Shown here in pieces: positions 38,654-50,523 of a stretch of DNA of 64,000 nucleotides. The DNA lies in the NCBI RefSeq assembly GCF_022539665.2, contig NC_081335.1:2852001-2916000 (forward strand). The letters run 5' to 3'. Each line of letters starts with the position of its first letter. Position 1 is the first letter of the stretch. The DNA comes from Daphnia carinata (Eukaryota > Arthropoda > Branchiopoda > Diplostraca > Daphniidae). The position numbers were made by a program, and so were the translations under genes. Below the pieces are notes generated by a model, which did not search any database, was not told where the DNA came from, and saw nothing but the letters and a program-made list of their open reading frames with translations.

Positions 38654-41600
38654 TTAGTTACCCAAAGCATCCGATCGGTATTTGGCTGCGTGCTGTTCGG
38701 CCATTTTGTTGTTGCCTCCGCCGCCGTACATGGATTGGCCCATGGAGCCGAGGCTCAACAAATCGTAGTGATAGGGCCGGTGAGGAAAGGGTACGAAATG
38801 ATAGGGTCCGGAAGCCGGAGCAGCGGCCGCGGCCGCTTGGTGGTGGTGGTGATGCCCGTGATGAGTCAGGTAAGTGGGCGGTGCTTGTTGAGATGATGAT
38901 TCATGAGCCAGTTCAATGCGGCTAGCAGGAGTGTCGGCCATCCGCTCAGGAGACGCGGAAGCCGTGCCAGCCGGAGTAGGAGCGCCCGATGCGGCATTGT
39001 TATTATTATTGTTATTATTATTGTTTTGTCCAGGACGAGTCATCATGTTGATAGGGAAGGGAGATGTTGCCCGATCCTGGGTCGAGATCCCGCCGGCGCC
39101 AGGCGCCAACACGCGGCTGAAAGTCGCCGGACGGTCAGAATTGTTCAATTTGACTCTCAACAATCCTTTGGCGTTGTTGCGCCCGGCATTGGACCTCATC
39201 GGCCCACCACGAGCTTCGGCCAGCAACTGCTGCTGGTCGTCCTCAATGTGCTTTTTGAAATGTTTCTCCATCGAGGCCTGGTCGACGAATTTCTTCTTGC
39301 ATTTGGCGTCCGGGCAAGAGTAGGGACGTTTGCCCGAGTGCGTTCGGATGTGCTGATTAAGTATGGCCTTCTGCCGGAAGCATTTAGTGCACTGCGGGCA
39401 AACGTACGGCTTCTCGCCCGTGTGGATCCGGATATGCTGGTTGAGTATCGCCTTCTGACGGAACGCCTAACCGACCCATTCAAATTTCAAAAAAAAATTA
39501 TTATTATTTCAATAATTCGACGTTGCCAAACTTCTCATGCGCGTGAAAATACCTTTTCGCAGTAGGTGCATCCGTAAGGTCTTTCATCCGAATGGATCCT
39601 TAAATGTTGCACTAAATGAGACTGTTGCCGAAAGCGTTTGTGACAATCTGGGCAGTCGAATGGCCTTTCGTCTGTGTGGGTCCTTTCATGTTGGGCCAGT
39701 GTGGCTTTTTGTTTGAATCCGCGCCCACAGACCTCCAAAGAGAAAAAAATAAAAATAAATATGTGCATACTTGACAACATACATATTAAGCATTCCGAGA
39801 AGCAATCCGTTGCAAGATATGAAAAATATTCACAACACAAAAACAAAACAAAAAAACGATGGTCACTGTAAATTAGACAAGATGGATTATCTTTTTCTGA
39901 GAAGTGATGACACAATCACGCTAACTGAATGCTAATCAACTCAACGAAAAAAAATAAAGGAAAACCAGTTGGCAAGAATAAAAATGGATGCAAGGGAAAG
40001 TGGCCCTTAAACGCAACGAAAAAAAAGGGCAATCCAAGACTTACATAATCAAAACAAAAACAGGAAGAAATAATAAAAAAAGAAAAACCAGTTTTTCCCA
40101 AACAGTGCCCAAAGGTGTGCGGGATACCAGGGTATTAATACCTGACATCCGAATGAACGTACATCACTGCCGGGTTTGGGTTCTTTCTTCTGTTTGGGTC
40201 CGCCAATGCCGCTACCATGTCCGCCACTACCATGCCCGTGCACGCCATGTCCACCGTGCGCGACGTGTCCGACCTGCTGAGCAGCGTGCGCGGCGGCAGC
40301 AGCGGCCGCAGCGGCTAATCCGGCCCCGTCTTTCGTCAGGAGGTACGGGGCCGGGAACCCGAGCGGTGTCAATCCGGAAGTGGCCGGACTCTGTAGAGCG
40401 CCCAAATAGGATAATTGGCTAGTAGTGGATCCGGGACTGGAAGCCTCTTCCATGACGCTGCACGGCGAGAGCAGCGGGTTGGCTTGGCCGGCACCGCCGG
40501 CGGTATTAGCTCCTCCACCATTATCCGAGCTAGAAGCTGAAGATATCCGGCTTCCGGCCGGCCCGCCATCTGAAGAGTGAGGATTGCGTGTCGAGCCCCC
40601 AGGTCTTTCTAAAGCCGTTTGCTGCTGTTGCTGTTGTTGTTGTTGTTGCTGCTGCTGCTGCTGTTGGCCGGGATTACAATAGGAGCCGGCCGTACTGACG
40701 GAGACGCCCGAGGAGTAGCTCAATGTTGAGTAATCACGGGCAATAGGCATGTAGTGACGGCCCTGGCCGTTCCCTCCGCTCAGAAAGTGCGTCGCTACCT
40801 ATGTCCAATCACGCAAGCATGTTACAAATCAAGTGAATAAATTACAACATTTAAAAAAATGCGTTTTTCTAGAAAATGACGTAAAAAAAATGTATCTCGT
40901 TGGCTAACCGGAAATGTAATCAAAACATTTTTATTTTTCCCGCGTATTTAAATACTACGTAGTTTGACTTGGCTCTCGTTATATAGAATTCCATTTCTCT
41001 TGTTGTTTTTTTTTTTGCTTTCTAACGAATACGTTCGCGTTTCTACGAAAAAAATAGGTGATTGCGCACGAGATAAGGAATAAAAGAATTGCCAAGAGAA
41101 AAAAAAATGTCACGAGAATGAAGTATAACAAATTGTCATTTCTCAAATTCCCTGATTGTTTTTTTAAGAGGGAAAATAAACTCGTTCGTTGTTTTGAAAA
41201 AGTCTTTTTACCCTATACGGCAAAATTATCAAGATACCCACTCGAGAGCCATTTCGATGATTCCAAGAAATCCCAAATCTGGCCAGTGTCGTTCTTTTTT
41301 TAAATTAGGTATTCGATTCGAAATATCAAACGAGTGGGACGGTATTATGCCCAGCAGCGATGGTAGTGAGAGTTTTGTTATTATCCCATTTCAAATCATT
41401 TTTTTCGTGCTGCGTTTCTCGATTAATTCAATTCCCCCCTTTTTTGCGTGTTACAATTTCAGTCGAATTTCTTAGGAAAGACCACTCCCAATCGAGTTCA
41501 CCTTGAGGAGACTGTCGTCGTCGGTGAAGGAAGACAGCGGGGCGTATTTGTCCGCCGAGGGGAGCTGATGGCCTCGAGCTCCTCCGCCGCTACCACCACC

Positions 41601-41936
41601 GCCGCCGCCACCACCACCGCCGCCGCCGCCGCTGCCACAATCGTCTCCATTATTTAAGCGGGCGGACGATCCGGCTGCGGAAGAAGATGAATGGTGATTG
41701 GCCGAACGCTGTTGAGGGTCGGTTCCGTTGGTGACGTTATATTTCGGCGGGTTACATTTGTTTGTGTTGCTCCCTCCTTCGTCTCCAGTCACGGCTCCAC
41801 TGCCGGCTGCTGCTGGAGGCGGAGGCGGCGGTGGCGGAGCCAACGACGACCGCATTCCGCCTCCACTTTGGCCCAGCAAGGTCCGAGAGTAGCCGGCCAC
41901 CCCTGCCGAATCCGGCCATACTGGATAATTCATCAT
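38654..41936 (-). CDS. Five-finger C2H2 transcription factor with homopolymer tracts
   Basis: Four exons, all phase 0, give 694 residues: 41936-41502, 40798-40142, 39732-39553 and 39466-38654. The start is the tandem MM of MMNYPVWPDS. Exon 1 has proline and glycine runs. Exon 2 has 16 glutamines, an alanine run and a His/Gly-rich stretch. Five C2H2 fingers lie at about residues 362-507: GCQVCGRGF (split by a splice site), FDCPDCHKRF, YGCTYCEKAF, YVCPQCTKCF and a last one with the odd spacing CPDAKC. Fingers 3 and 4 share the recognition helix FRQKAILNQH, so they may read related triplets. The tail has runs of Asn, His and Ala. It is a sequence-specific DNA-binding regulator in the nucleus; I cannot name the orthologue. 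A donor-like GGTAAC overlaps the stop, so another 3' exon is possible. Confidence 0.82.
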
Positions 41937-44900
41937 GGAGGTAGATGTGCGTGTCTTAAACACGCGATTTTCGGGATGCCCTCTCTCCCGATTAAAAGTT
42001 TGTTTTTCTTATCACTTTTTTTTGTGGGGGAGGGTTTTGTTTTGTTTAAATCGACTACTGTGTTACCCCATTCACCCGATTCCCCAAACAAAAAAAAAAT
42101 AAAATAAAAAATAAAATAAGGAACAGCTCACTCCAACCTGTATGAAAGGATAGCAGACAATAAAGAAACAAAAAAATAAATAAATAAAACAAGAAAATGA
42201 TTAAAAGCAAGTTTTTATGTTTTTCAATAGTCATTAAACATTTCTCTCTAATGGTTTTCAGAGATAGTAATGAATAACGGAGAAAGAAAAAGTTTTTTAG
42301 CGTTCGTACCCCCGCAGGCCATCTAGACATATTAAAGCATCGAGTTGGGGAAAGAGTGGGGTTGGAGAGGAAATATACATGTAATACGTGATACATAATG
42401 GTGATGAGAGCGCGTTGATGAAAGAAATGTATGTTAAAGGAGAACGAAGCAGCAGAAGAAAAAACGGCGGGAAAAAATCCCGCCGGATGGAAGCTACAGC
42501 GCCATTAGCGACATCTACGGTGAAAAATGTCAGTACAGGCTCCCGACCCCCCTCCCTCCTTCTCCCGGGTCAAACAAAAAAAAAAAAAAGATGGGGGGAA
42601 AAAAACCAGAAAAAAAAGGGCAGCCTAAAATTGGTTTTGGCAACCTAGAAGTGGCTCGTTTCTTTCTGGGTTTTTTGGTTGCTGTAACCGATAAAAGTGG
42701 TTCAGCCATCATGTACTAGAGGTGGGTTAGAACTCTATTATTTCCGTACAGGGTCGTCAAATGATCAATTTCATCCCCGTTATCTAACGATATCGACCTA
42801 CCACCGCCAAACCGATTGCCAATAATAAAAGGAATAACCTCTTTTTTATGTTTTGTTGTTCAATAGATAACCCAGTTCAACCTTACCCTTGACAACAAAA
42901 TGATGGGTATCTCAGTCATTGCACGAACTGCACGTGCTGGTCCCAATTTTATTCGACCAAGAGTCAATCACGTAAGAAATGAGGGCTTTGCAGCAATTGA
43001 ATCAAAACTTACGTCGAGTGATGCAGGCCTGTGCGATTCTGAAGTCTCAGCGAGTTGAATATCCGATCAATCTTGCTCAGTAGCAGCGGCTCCATGATCT
43101 TTGTGGGGGCCCAGAGTAAAGCATTAGAAGAAGTAAGTAAAACAAAAAGGAAAACTGCACTAGAAAAAGACACAGACACACAGAACAACACTCACTCATT
43201 CACTGGTGATGGCCGCTTTTTCTTTTTTTTTTCGATGATGTTGATGATGTTAATCATTTGCTCTCGTTTGGCTCACAAACACACGAATTTTTATGGTTGT
43301 ACTGCGTGGTGGTGATGGTGGAGTTGTTGTTTTCTCCACTTTTATTGTGTTGTTTCTCGCATGAAAAATGGCCCCGTCAAAATAAAATGTTTTGTGTGAG
43401 GCTCACCAGACCGATCAGGCCTGGGCACAAACCGCTCGCACTGCGGTGGTGGTATGTTGTCGAATGGGGAAAGAAACGTTTCGCAAACAAGAACAAGTCA
43501 GCAGCAATGTGGCCCTGTGTGCCGGTGTGGAATATATAAAAAAGAAGAAACGGACACAACAAAGCTGCTACACACACACACACACACAGCGAAAGACATA
43601 CGGATCTTTTCTTCTTTTCTTTTCCTTCTTCTTCTTTTTTAATAATCAAAAAGGAGCAAGCAGAAAGGGGTGCTTCTCGTCCCCTGCACGACGAACGAGA
43701 CACAGCAGAGCAGACAGCACAACGGCAGTGAGAGCACACACGGGCAAACGGACGAACGGGTGTGCAGCAACGGACCCGGCCTCGGCACCCAAAAAAAGAA
43801 GTGAGACACACACACATACACAGAGAGAGGGGGCAGGACCTCCCCATCCCGCCTGTTCGAAAAAGAAGAGGGTTTGGATTGGATATCCGAACCGCAATGG
43901 CCGCCCCTCACCGTGTGTGTAGTTTCCTTCTTTTCTTCACGAGCCCCACCCATTTTGTTTTTCTCGGAAAAAAGGAGAAAAAAAAGTTAGAATAATAGGA
44001 ATGGACGTCAACTAGCGCCAGGGCTTGTATCCACCACGAGAGCTTCCTTTTTCCATTAGCTTTGGCGAATGTGTGCTTTGATGAATATCAAAACCTAAAA
44101 GTTGGCCATTTTTTTTTCGCCTAGCAATGGCGAGTGCAGTAACAAAACTACTCGCCTTGCATTATGCAAATAGATAGATGGCGTTGCTTGAGCATGACCA
44201 GACGATTCGATCGAAACTGCTCCTGCTGTATGGCCTTGGAACTGACTTTTTTCCCCCCATTATTATTATTTTTTATTTATTTATTTTTATTTTATTCTTT
44301 CACTTTTTCTTGCCGGTCTCCTTGCCTCCTTTTTCATCAACCTCCTCTTTCTTTCCCTCCTCCATCCATCTATCGACTTCCTCGAACCGCCGAAGGATGG
44401 GTTTCCGCAACACGTCTGTGCGACGCTTTGGCCTTGATCGCTCATACCGCGCGATTGTGATCCATTTCCGAGTAAAATCCCGCACAGTGACACACCTCTA
44501 GCTCTCTAGGTGTGTCACTTTAGATGTCCATCAACGTCTAGATAAGAAACGACGACGATTCTTCAACAATCCGAAGAAAAGGGAAAAATGAATAAAAACC
44601 TGTTTCAACGTCTTGTTATGCAAACGCGTCCGTTCCTGTGTTGATCTTGTCGTGTCATGTAGCCAGTCTCCCTCTATCGTCCTCTCTTGTGCAGGGCAGC
44701 ATAAAAGTTGACGTAATTTGTTTTCACGTGACTACGTAGAAAGTGAAAGACAAAAGACACACAAAAAAAAAGCCGGTTCATCCTCTTGTTTCGAGCCGTT
44801 TTCATTTTTACTTATTTATTATTATTATTTTTTGTGGTCAAAGTTTTCCGATTCCAACAAATAATTTTTCTATTTCTTCATTTGTGGTGGCGGCAATCCA

Positions 44901-46358
44901 GCAGACGAAACCGCAGGGGAAAAAATGGTCGCCATTCGCTATCGTCATCATCATCTAGTTGGATGGATATGGGCCATATTATCGTTCTTCTTTCTTATTT
45001 TTACATGTTTCATTGGATTATACAAAGATACTAAACATACTGGACCCGGGAATTCGCTTTCCAATGAGGACACATACACAAGAGTCATTACGGCTAGTTT
45101 TTTTTCCCCCCACTTTTTTTTTTGTGTGTGTACCCTTTCTTCAAGATGGATAGCTCTGGGGCGGATGTCTTTTTTCGGTGCAAGTTTGAAAGAGTGCTGG
45201 AGGCTGGGCATAGGAGGGGGAGAAAGAAAAAGCCGTTCGTCACGCCGAAAGGAAGAACACACACAAAAAAACATGGGATAGGCGCCATCTTCATCCGAAC
45301 GAAAAGTTTTTTTTATCCACACAGAGAAAGCGGTTCAGACTCCGACTCGAATCCGCTCCCCCTTCACTCTCTCCTCTTGTGTGTGTATGTTGCTCGTCGT
45401 TTCGTCCTAGTCGTTTCGGGAGTGTGTTTATTTTTAATTCTCTCCCTTTTAACCTTCAGCGGGTAAAAAAACACGCAGTCGAGTAGGGAGGCAGAGGAGA
45501 GAGAAAGAAAAGAGAAGGCCACGGAAAATAGAGATGAAAAAAAAAGAAAAACTGTATTTTTTTTTTTTTTTTTTTTCTACAACAGCCGGAGATAGATGTT
45601 GAGAGACAACAGCAGCGAGCAAAAAATATTAAGTCAACCCTAAAGGCATTTTTTGACCGTCAATGAGGAATGCGTTAAAAAACTGGTGAACGGTACAATT
45701 CTAAGAAAAGATACGTAGGTGGAAAAGAAAAGGGAAACATCGATTGGCATTGAAGGCCAAAACGGCTTGTACTGGTGGCGGTTTGGCATTGTATATTACA
45801 CGGAGTAGAAGGGAATCAAGTTGATATATTGATGCAGAGTGGTTGCATAAATTGGGAGAGGGCTTTCGGCTTTTGTGTGTGTCTGAGTGTGTAATGTGCG
45901 TGAGAAAAATTCCTCATCGTGCGGGCAGTTTTTCCCAAGCAAATTTTATAGTAATATTTGCGACCGCTAGGTGGCGTAACAAACGAGCTGATGCAATCGC
46001 GCCACAAATAAAAAAGATATTTAGAATGGTTTGGCGCCAATGGTGACCGACTCACAAACTATCAAGAAGCTTTGAATAAACGGAGATTTTTAACGCTCCG
46101 TCCCACAATTTGGCGTATGCATGTTAAAATAAAGAATTAAATTTTTTTAAATACTGCTTCGACAAATAATTTTATTTAATTAATTCATTTTGGACCGACA
46201 AAGCCAAATAAATTTCTACAACTTCCAGATGGCGTTAAGCCACATTGCAGACGATGCGCAACTGTAAACTCGTCAGCCGCCGTGATTATTCAGTATCCTC
46301 CATGACACCTAACAGAACAGTACTAATAAACTTTTTTCCTCGTACCATTCGGTGAACC
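41937..46358. other. 5' region of the zinc-finger gene and intergenic DNA
   Basis: No coding exon is recognised. The right flank of the ATG is probably 5' UTR and promoter. There are CA runs near 43572 and 43805 and long T/A runs. Two genes diverge from this interval (the zinc-finger factor leftwards, ATF4 rightwards). Confidence 0.5.
44488..44520. repeat. Perfect 12-bp hairpin
   Basis: AGTGACACACCT (44488-44499) is the exact reverse complement of 44509-44520 across a 9-nt loop. Function unknown. Confidence 0.6.
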
Positions 46359-46373
46359 ATGATGGGATACTAG
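46359..46373 (+). promoter_or_regulatory. ATF4 uORF1 (4 codons)
   Basis: ATG ATG GGA TAC TAG encodes MMGY in the presumed 5' leader of ATF4, 68 bases ahead of the uORF2 start. In mammalian ATF4 mRNA a very short uORF1 lets ribosomes resume scanning; this has the right size and place. Whether the transcript starts upstream of it is not visible. Confidence 0.55.
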
Positions 46374-46426
46374 CGCTTTTTGCGTTAAAACGCACACCCC
46401 CGTGTGCCTGTACAACTATTTTCAAA

Positions 46427-46895
46427 ATGGAGTAAGTTATGTTTCAATTAACTTATTTTAAAAAGCGTGAAAAAGGGATTGTATTTCCAAACACTCCTCT
46501 GATTTGCAAGTGAAACGCCATTTTCAGTGTTGTGCAATCCATTTCACCTTCGTCGGTGTCCCTTATTGACGTCACCAAAATGTGAAAGGCTATAATACTA
46601 AGGGAAAGGCTTCAAAGAAATTGCCATGGGTTTATTATTTCCAATGGAAAATAAATGATTCACTGTTTGATAATGTATTTACAATTAACACCATGAAATG
46701 TTTATTAATATCATTGCGATTTCTAGGTCTTTTAGCCCGCTTTCCCCTTCAGTCGCCCTGCCGACAAGAAAATCTATTATTATAACACAAAGTGACTACC
46801 CTGAACACATTAATGGAATTCCATCGTCCACAAATAAAAATGGAATTGGGAGAAATGGACAGCAATCTGGGGGCCTACTGGTCGCCCGCTTTTGA
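46427..46895 (+). promoter_or_regulatory. ATF4 inhibitory uORF2, spliced, 57 codons
   Basis: ATGGA at 46427-46431 precedes a canonical GTAAGT donor. Joining to the acceptor TTCTAG (exon from 46727) gives an open frame of 57 residues beginning MESFSPLSP and ending GLLVARF and TGA at 46893-46895. It overlaps the main coding start by 83 bases in another frame. Use of the next acceptor (TTTTAG, exon from 46736) removes nine bases and keeps the frame. Mammalian uORF2 is 59 codons and overlaps ATF4 in the same manner, blocking translation unless eIF2 is phosphorylated. Confidence 0.7.
46567..46574. promoter_or_regulatory. CRE/ATF palindrome in ATF4 intron 1
   Basis: TGACGTCA, the classic ATF/CREB site, lies within the first intron of the ATF4 gene, 135 bases after exon 1. 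It may bind bZIP factors including ATF4 heterodimers. The same word occurs elsewhere in the window, so it is only suggestive. Confidence 0.4.
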
Positions 46896-48864
46896 GGATG
46901 ATGACTTCAATAGCACATTTGTTTGGAGAGATGGAGGTGGGTAGTTTCCCAGTTACAAAACAAAACTTTGGTATAAAATTGTTATATTTAAAAATATAGG
47001 TGACAGTTCTTTTATAACAGCTGAGAATGGAAGTGACAATCGACGTAAATTAGCCACAGAGTTGCTGGAGGTGCTTGACAGTTCCAAAATACAGCATGAC
47101 AGTAAGTCACACATGTTACCAACCATCCAAACTGTCAATCTCTGTTTTGAACTTTATAGTTTTGACAGCAATAATGATTTATTAGGGAAGTACATTGTTT
47201 TTGTTTTTGAAAAAGAAGATGTCGAAAAATGCAGTTGATGCAAAACAAGGGGGGTCAAAGTTGACTTTGTTTTCTGTGTTAGTTTGTCTCGTATAACGAC
47301 AAATTACTCGATTCTTGATCTTTTCCTTCGTGCTGTCCCCGTGCTTATCACGTGATTCATCTTTTTGGCTTGGAGCCAACTTCCGATGCTTGTCTATCTA
47401 GAACAACTCTGGCTTGTCTATATCGCCTGGTAGCACACTCTTCAGCGCATCCAGTCACAAGAAGTCCAGAAAGCAACACTAACAGAACCAGCGCCTTTAA
47501 TCTTCTTTAAATTTGTTTTTCGAGAAATTGTAGTCTGCGGTGTTTTCAGCGTTGCTGTTTCTATAGCGTATATAATTGTAGTAGCAAAATCATCTCATTA
47601 GCTTTGAAAACACAGAAGCGCAAAAAAAAAAATGTCTGCCACCCCCTACCATATTTTGTGGGTAAGGGAAATGATTATCGCTTCTCAAAAAATTAACCGT
47701 CGAAAGTGATACTCATAGTTCGCAAAGTGTTAAACGTCAAATTCATATTAGTTTTGTGTTGCCGTATCGGGTATATTAAATTGTCATGGGTAGAATGCGG
47801 TACCATCTTTTAGCAGGTTTGATGCCTTCAATCGTCAAACGTGATGAGTTTAACCATATTCTTGTACCGTACAGATTCCTGTTCTGAATGGCTGGAGGAG
47901 CCAATGGACTTGGAAATCTTTGGGCAGTCACTGGTGGAGTCGCCTTCGATTTCACTGGATGAAACCGAAGACTTCCTACTTTCACCCTGCCCATCAAGTC
48001 CGCTGACCCCAGAAGCTCCCACACCTATCCAGCCGGAGAGTCCGCAGGAATTATATCCATACCAAGTATTGCCCGTTACAATTTAATATGTTAACCTTTA
48101 AGCATGTGTAACCATTGCAAACGTTTTCGTATCAGGATAACTTGTCTTCAATTAAACCCGACGTACCCGTTATAACGATTCCGGAAGATAATGAAGAACT
48201 ACTTGAATCGCTGGAATCTTTGCTTCATGAAATTGCGGAAGAAGAACTTGCTTCAACGCCCATTCAGCCAGAACTTTCGCAACATGATGATGAGATAACG
48301 TCGTTACTCCTTGACTCTCTTATCAAAGGTAAATAGTACGTTGGGTTTTGAAAAACAGATAAGTCTACAGCATTACTTCAATATTTAGGCGACGTTGCTT
48401 CAAGCCAAGTCCACGATGAATTGGCTGAATTTATCACGTTGATAAACGGGAACGGAATTGATATAGACGATGTGTCAACAATATCACCGAGTCCGGTTTC
48501 TTATCTCCCGTCTGTTAGAGAGGGAACATTGGAATCGAGTGATACAGAATGGACACCAGCTACACCTCGTTCGTCGGGACGCAAAACAAACTGCAATCAC
48601 ACCACTACTGCTACGTTGCGTAAGCCACGCAAGAAGACTCTCAAAGCAGATGACCGTCGCCTCCGCAAGAAAGAACAAAACAAAACAGCCGCCACTCGCT
48701 ATCGCATCAAGAAGAAAGCCGAACTAGACATCTTGCTGGAAGAGGAGGATGCTCTTGAACAGCGTAACCGCCAATTGCAATCGAAACATGACGACCTGGC
48801 CAATGAAGTCCGATATCTAAAGAAATTGATGCGTGAAGTTTTTGACAACCGCAAACGTCGTTAA
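46813..48864 (+). CDS. ATF4: bZIP transcription factor ATF4 (cryptocephal)
   Basis: Coding exons 46813-46936, 47000-47101, 47875-48065, 48136-48328 and 48389-48864 give 361 residues. The C-terminus is a bZIP: the basic region RRLRKKEQNKTAATRYRIKK matches ATF4 almost exactly, followed by a leucine-zipper helix (LDILLEEEDALEQRNRQLQ and NEVRYLKKLMREV). The rest is acidic (DDDFNSTF, EELLESLESLLHEIAEEE), as expected for a transactivation domain. The start at 46813 is in frame with further Met codons at residues 10 and 15. ATF4 drives the integrated stress response (amino-acid supply, ER stress, redox). Expression is probably controlled by the two uORFs listed above. Intron 3 is unusually long (773 bases) and holds an antisense frame. 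Confidence 0.92.
47357..47506 (-). other. Antisense signal-peptide-like frame in ATF4 intron 3, no ATG
   Basis: The minus strand reads RRLKALVLLVLLSGLLVTGC followed by AEECATRRYRQARVVLDRQ and ends KPKR and TGA. The first part looks like a secretory signal peptide and the rest like a small basic secreted peptide. A stop lies directly upstream and no in-frame ATG precedes it, so a start would have to come from an unseen exon across a poor acceptor. It could equally be a chance hydrophobic frame. Confidence 0.25.
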
Positions 48865-49607
48865 ACCTGTATACTCTTTTCTCTCTTGAACGCTGTCACT
48901 TTATTCCTCATTTATCTGAAACAAATGTAGTCTCATCATTTAATCCTCATATGGGAGTCATTTTACCATCGAGATTTGCTGCCATTCCATCGCCCATATT
49001 TAGGCAAATCGCGACTCAACTAACCTGTGAATCTTGAAGGCAACGTCCAATTATGATGGCCAACACGTTCGGTCGGATGCTTGTTATCTGAATGTTGCCT
49101 TTAGTTTCCGTGGTTCTATGTTTTGCTATAAGCCTCCTATTTACGAAAATGCCATTAGTTCACTTGAAAGTAAAATGGTGTCGGTATCTTATTGTTTGTC
49201 AACTTCATTTTCACTTTCCCGAAAACTTAACAGAATATCATCGCTGTGGTTAGTTGATGTTATAAAAAACAGTCAGTGCTACAAGATAAATCGGCAGAAT
49301 GGGGACGAATAACATTTTTCTACGAAACGCATGACGTAAATACTCTTCAAGTTTATCTGTAGCAATACTAGGTCATAAAATGGAAAACAAAAACTCACAT
49401 AGTTGGAATCTGCTTGGGAAATCGATTTTGATGTAATTAGCGCAATATGCTCGAGTTTTTCTGAAGAATTTTCTGTCGTTTGCCATCTTGAATTAACATT
49501 GCAGAGAACGACGCCATACGTTATCGTAAAAAAATCCTTATTATGATAGGCCAAAGCGATACAGCACTAGTTAATCTAAAGCTTGCGGCCAGAGTGGTTT
49601 GTGAAAA
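48865..49607. other. ATF4 3' flank and leader of tandem unit 1
   Basis: No gene is recognised. From about 49210 the sequence is shared with 52842 and about 54570, marking the start of the repeated unit; the anchor CAGAATATCATCGCTGTGG lies about 380-405 bases ahead of each gene A. Confidence 0.6.
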
Positions 49608-50051
49608 ATGTTTGACCAGATAGTCGAGGAAAAAATCAAGAAACATTTTGCAAATTCACCCGAAAATATCGAGAAGGTCATCAATTTCCTTAAAAACCCG
49701 GAAAACGCGGATTTCAATCTCATTTTCAAAGCTTGCGAAGATATTGATAAAGCTTACGGAAATCTCCTCGACAAATTAGGGAAAGACGTCGACAAACCTG
49801 CAGTTCCGGAAGGTAGACTCGAAGCTGTTCCGGAAGGTAGACTCGAAGCTGTTCCGGAAGCTGGCCAAATATTCAATAATGTTGCACCACCGTGGTTCGA
49901 CACCGCAGCAGTCGTAAGCCTTGCTGGAAGAATTGTTGGTTCTTTTGTGGGCAATGCCATTTTACCTGGAATTGGAACCACTATTGGAGGATATATTGGT
50001 GCCGAGCTGTTTATATCTCTTGTTAGCACGTGCACAGCTAGGCAACGCTGA
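49608..50051 (+). CDS. Gene A1: helical module plus Gly-zipper tail, unknown family
   Basis: A single-exon frame of 147 residues. Residues 1-65 (MFDQIVEEKIKKHF, then KVINFLKNPENADFN and LLDKLGKDVDK) look fully helical and resemble the N-terminus of gene B. A linker contains a duplicated 8-residue unit (VPEGRLEA twice). The C-terminus is hydrophobic with evenly spaced glycines (GRIVGSFVGNAILPGIG, then GGYIGAELF), a glycine-zipper likely to sit in or on a membrane and pack with itself. Two paralogues lie downstream. No signal peptide, catalytic motif or named family is visible. The end differs from the paralogues (STCTARQR). Confidence 0.65.
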   Translation: MFDQIVEEKIKKHFANSPENIEKVINFLKNPENADFNLIFKACEDIDKAYGNLLDKLGKDVDKPAVPEGRLEAVPEGRLEAVPEAGQIFNNVAPPWFDTAAVVSLAGRIVGSFVGNAILPGIGTTIGGYIGAELFISLVSTCTARQR

Positions 50052-50523
50052 TCGTCCATACATATGCCATGATGAAAACTTGTGACAATCCCAGACGAAA
50101 TGTGTAGCGTTCGTCAGCGCTTTACAAAAAAAAATCTAATCGACGTAGCAGTTGTAGTTGTTGCCGCTAACATGAATTTCACTTCAGAAATAAAAAACAT
50201 GTAACACCTTGAACGGGATACTTAGAGTAGAGAAACTTGCAGAACGAAATTCTTTGTACAAAATCGTTAAAGCTGATAAACGAGGAAACTAAAGCCTTGG
50301 TTGCCGTGCATCAGGTTGGTTGCACAATTGCAGCTTGATACACATGAAACGTAAGGGTGAAGTAAACGTTTGTACTACATTTTATGAGAGGACGGCATTA
50401 ATTTTTATCATGTGAGAATTTTACTTACGTGCATCGATAAGCGCGATAGAAACAGAAATCAGCTCGTGAAATTTTGATAGTTCGAACCAGAGAATAGTCG
50501 GTTCAGGTTGTCTTAACTTAGGC
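50052..50523. other. A-B spacer of unit 1
   Basis: No gene. Several words (ACACCTTGAACGGGATA, TTGCACAATTG, CAGCTTGATACACATGAAACG) recur in the same order at 53938-54090 and 55665-55810, so the spacer is part of the duplicated unit. Confidence 0.6.

Noticed and set aside
38903-39565. Long plus-strand frames across the zinc-finger exons
   Set aside because: They are antisense shadows; the minus strand has five C2H2 fingers and matching splice phases.
43377-43953. Cys-rich frames on both strands upstream of the zinc-finger gene
   Set aside because: They are produced by CA/GT and C/T-rich low-complexity DNA; no start context, splice pattern or family match.
49034-49312. 92-residue frame before gene A1
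   Set aside because: It crosses the start of the tandem unit, and the matching part of units 2 and 3 is not conserved as a reading frame.
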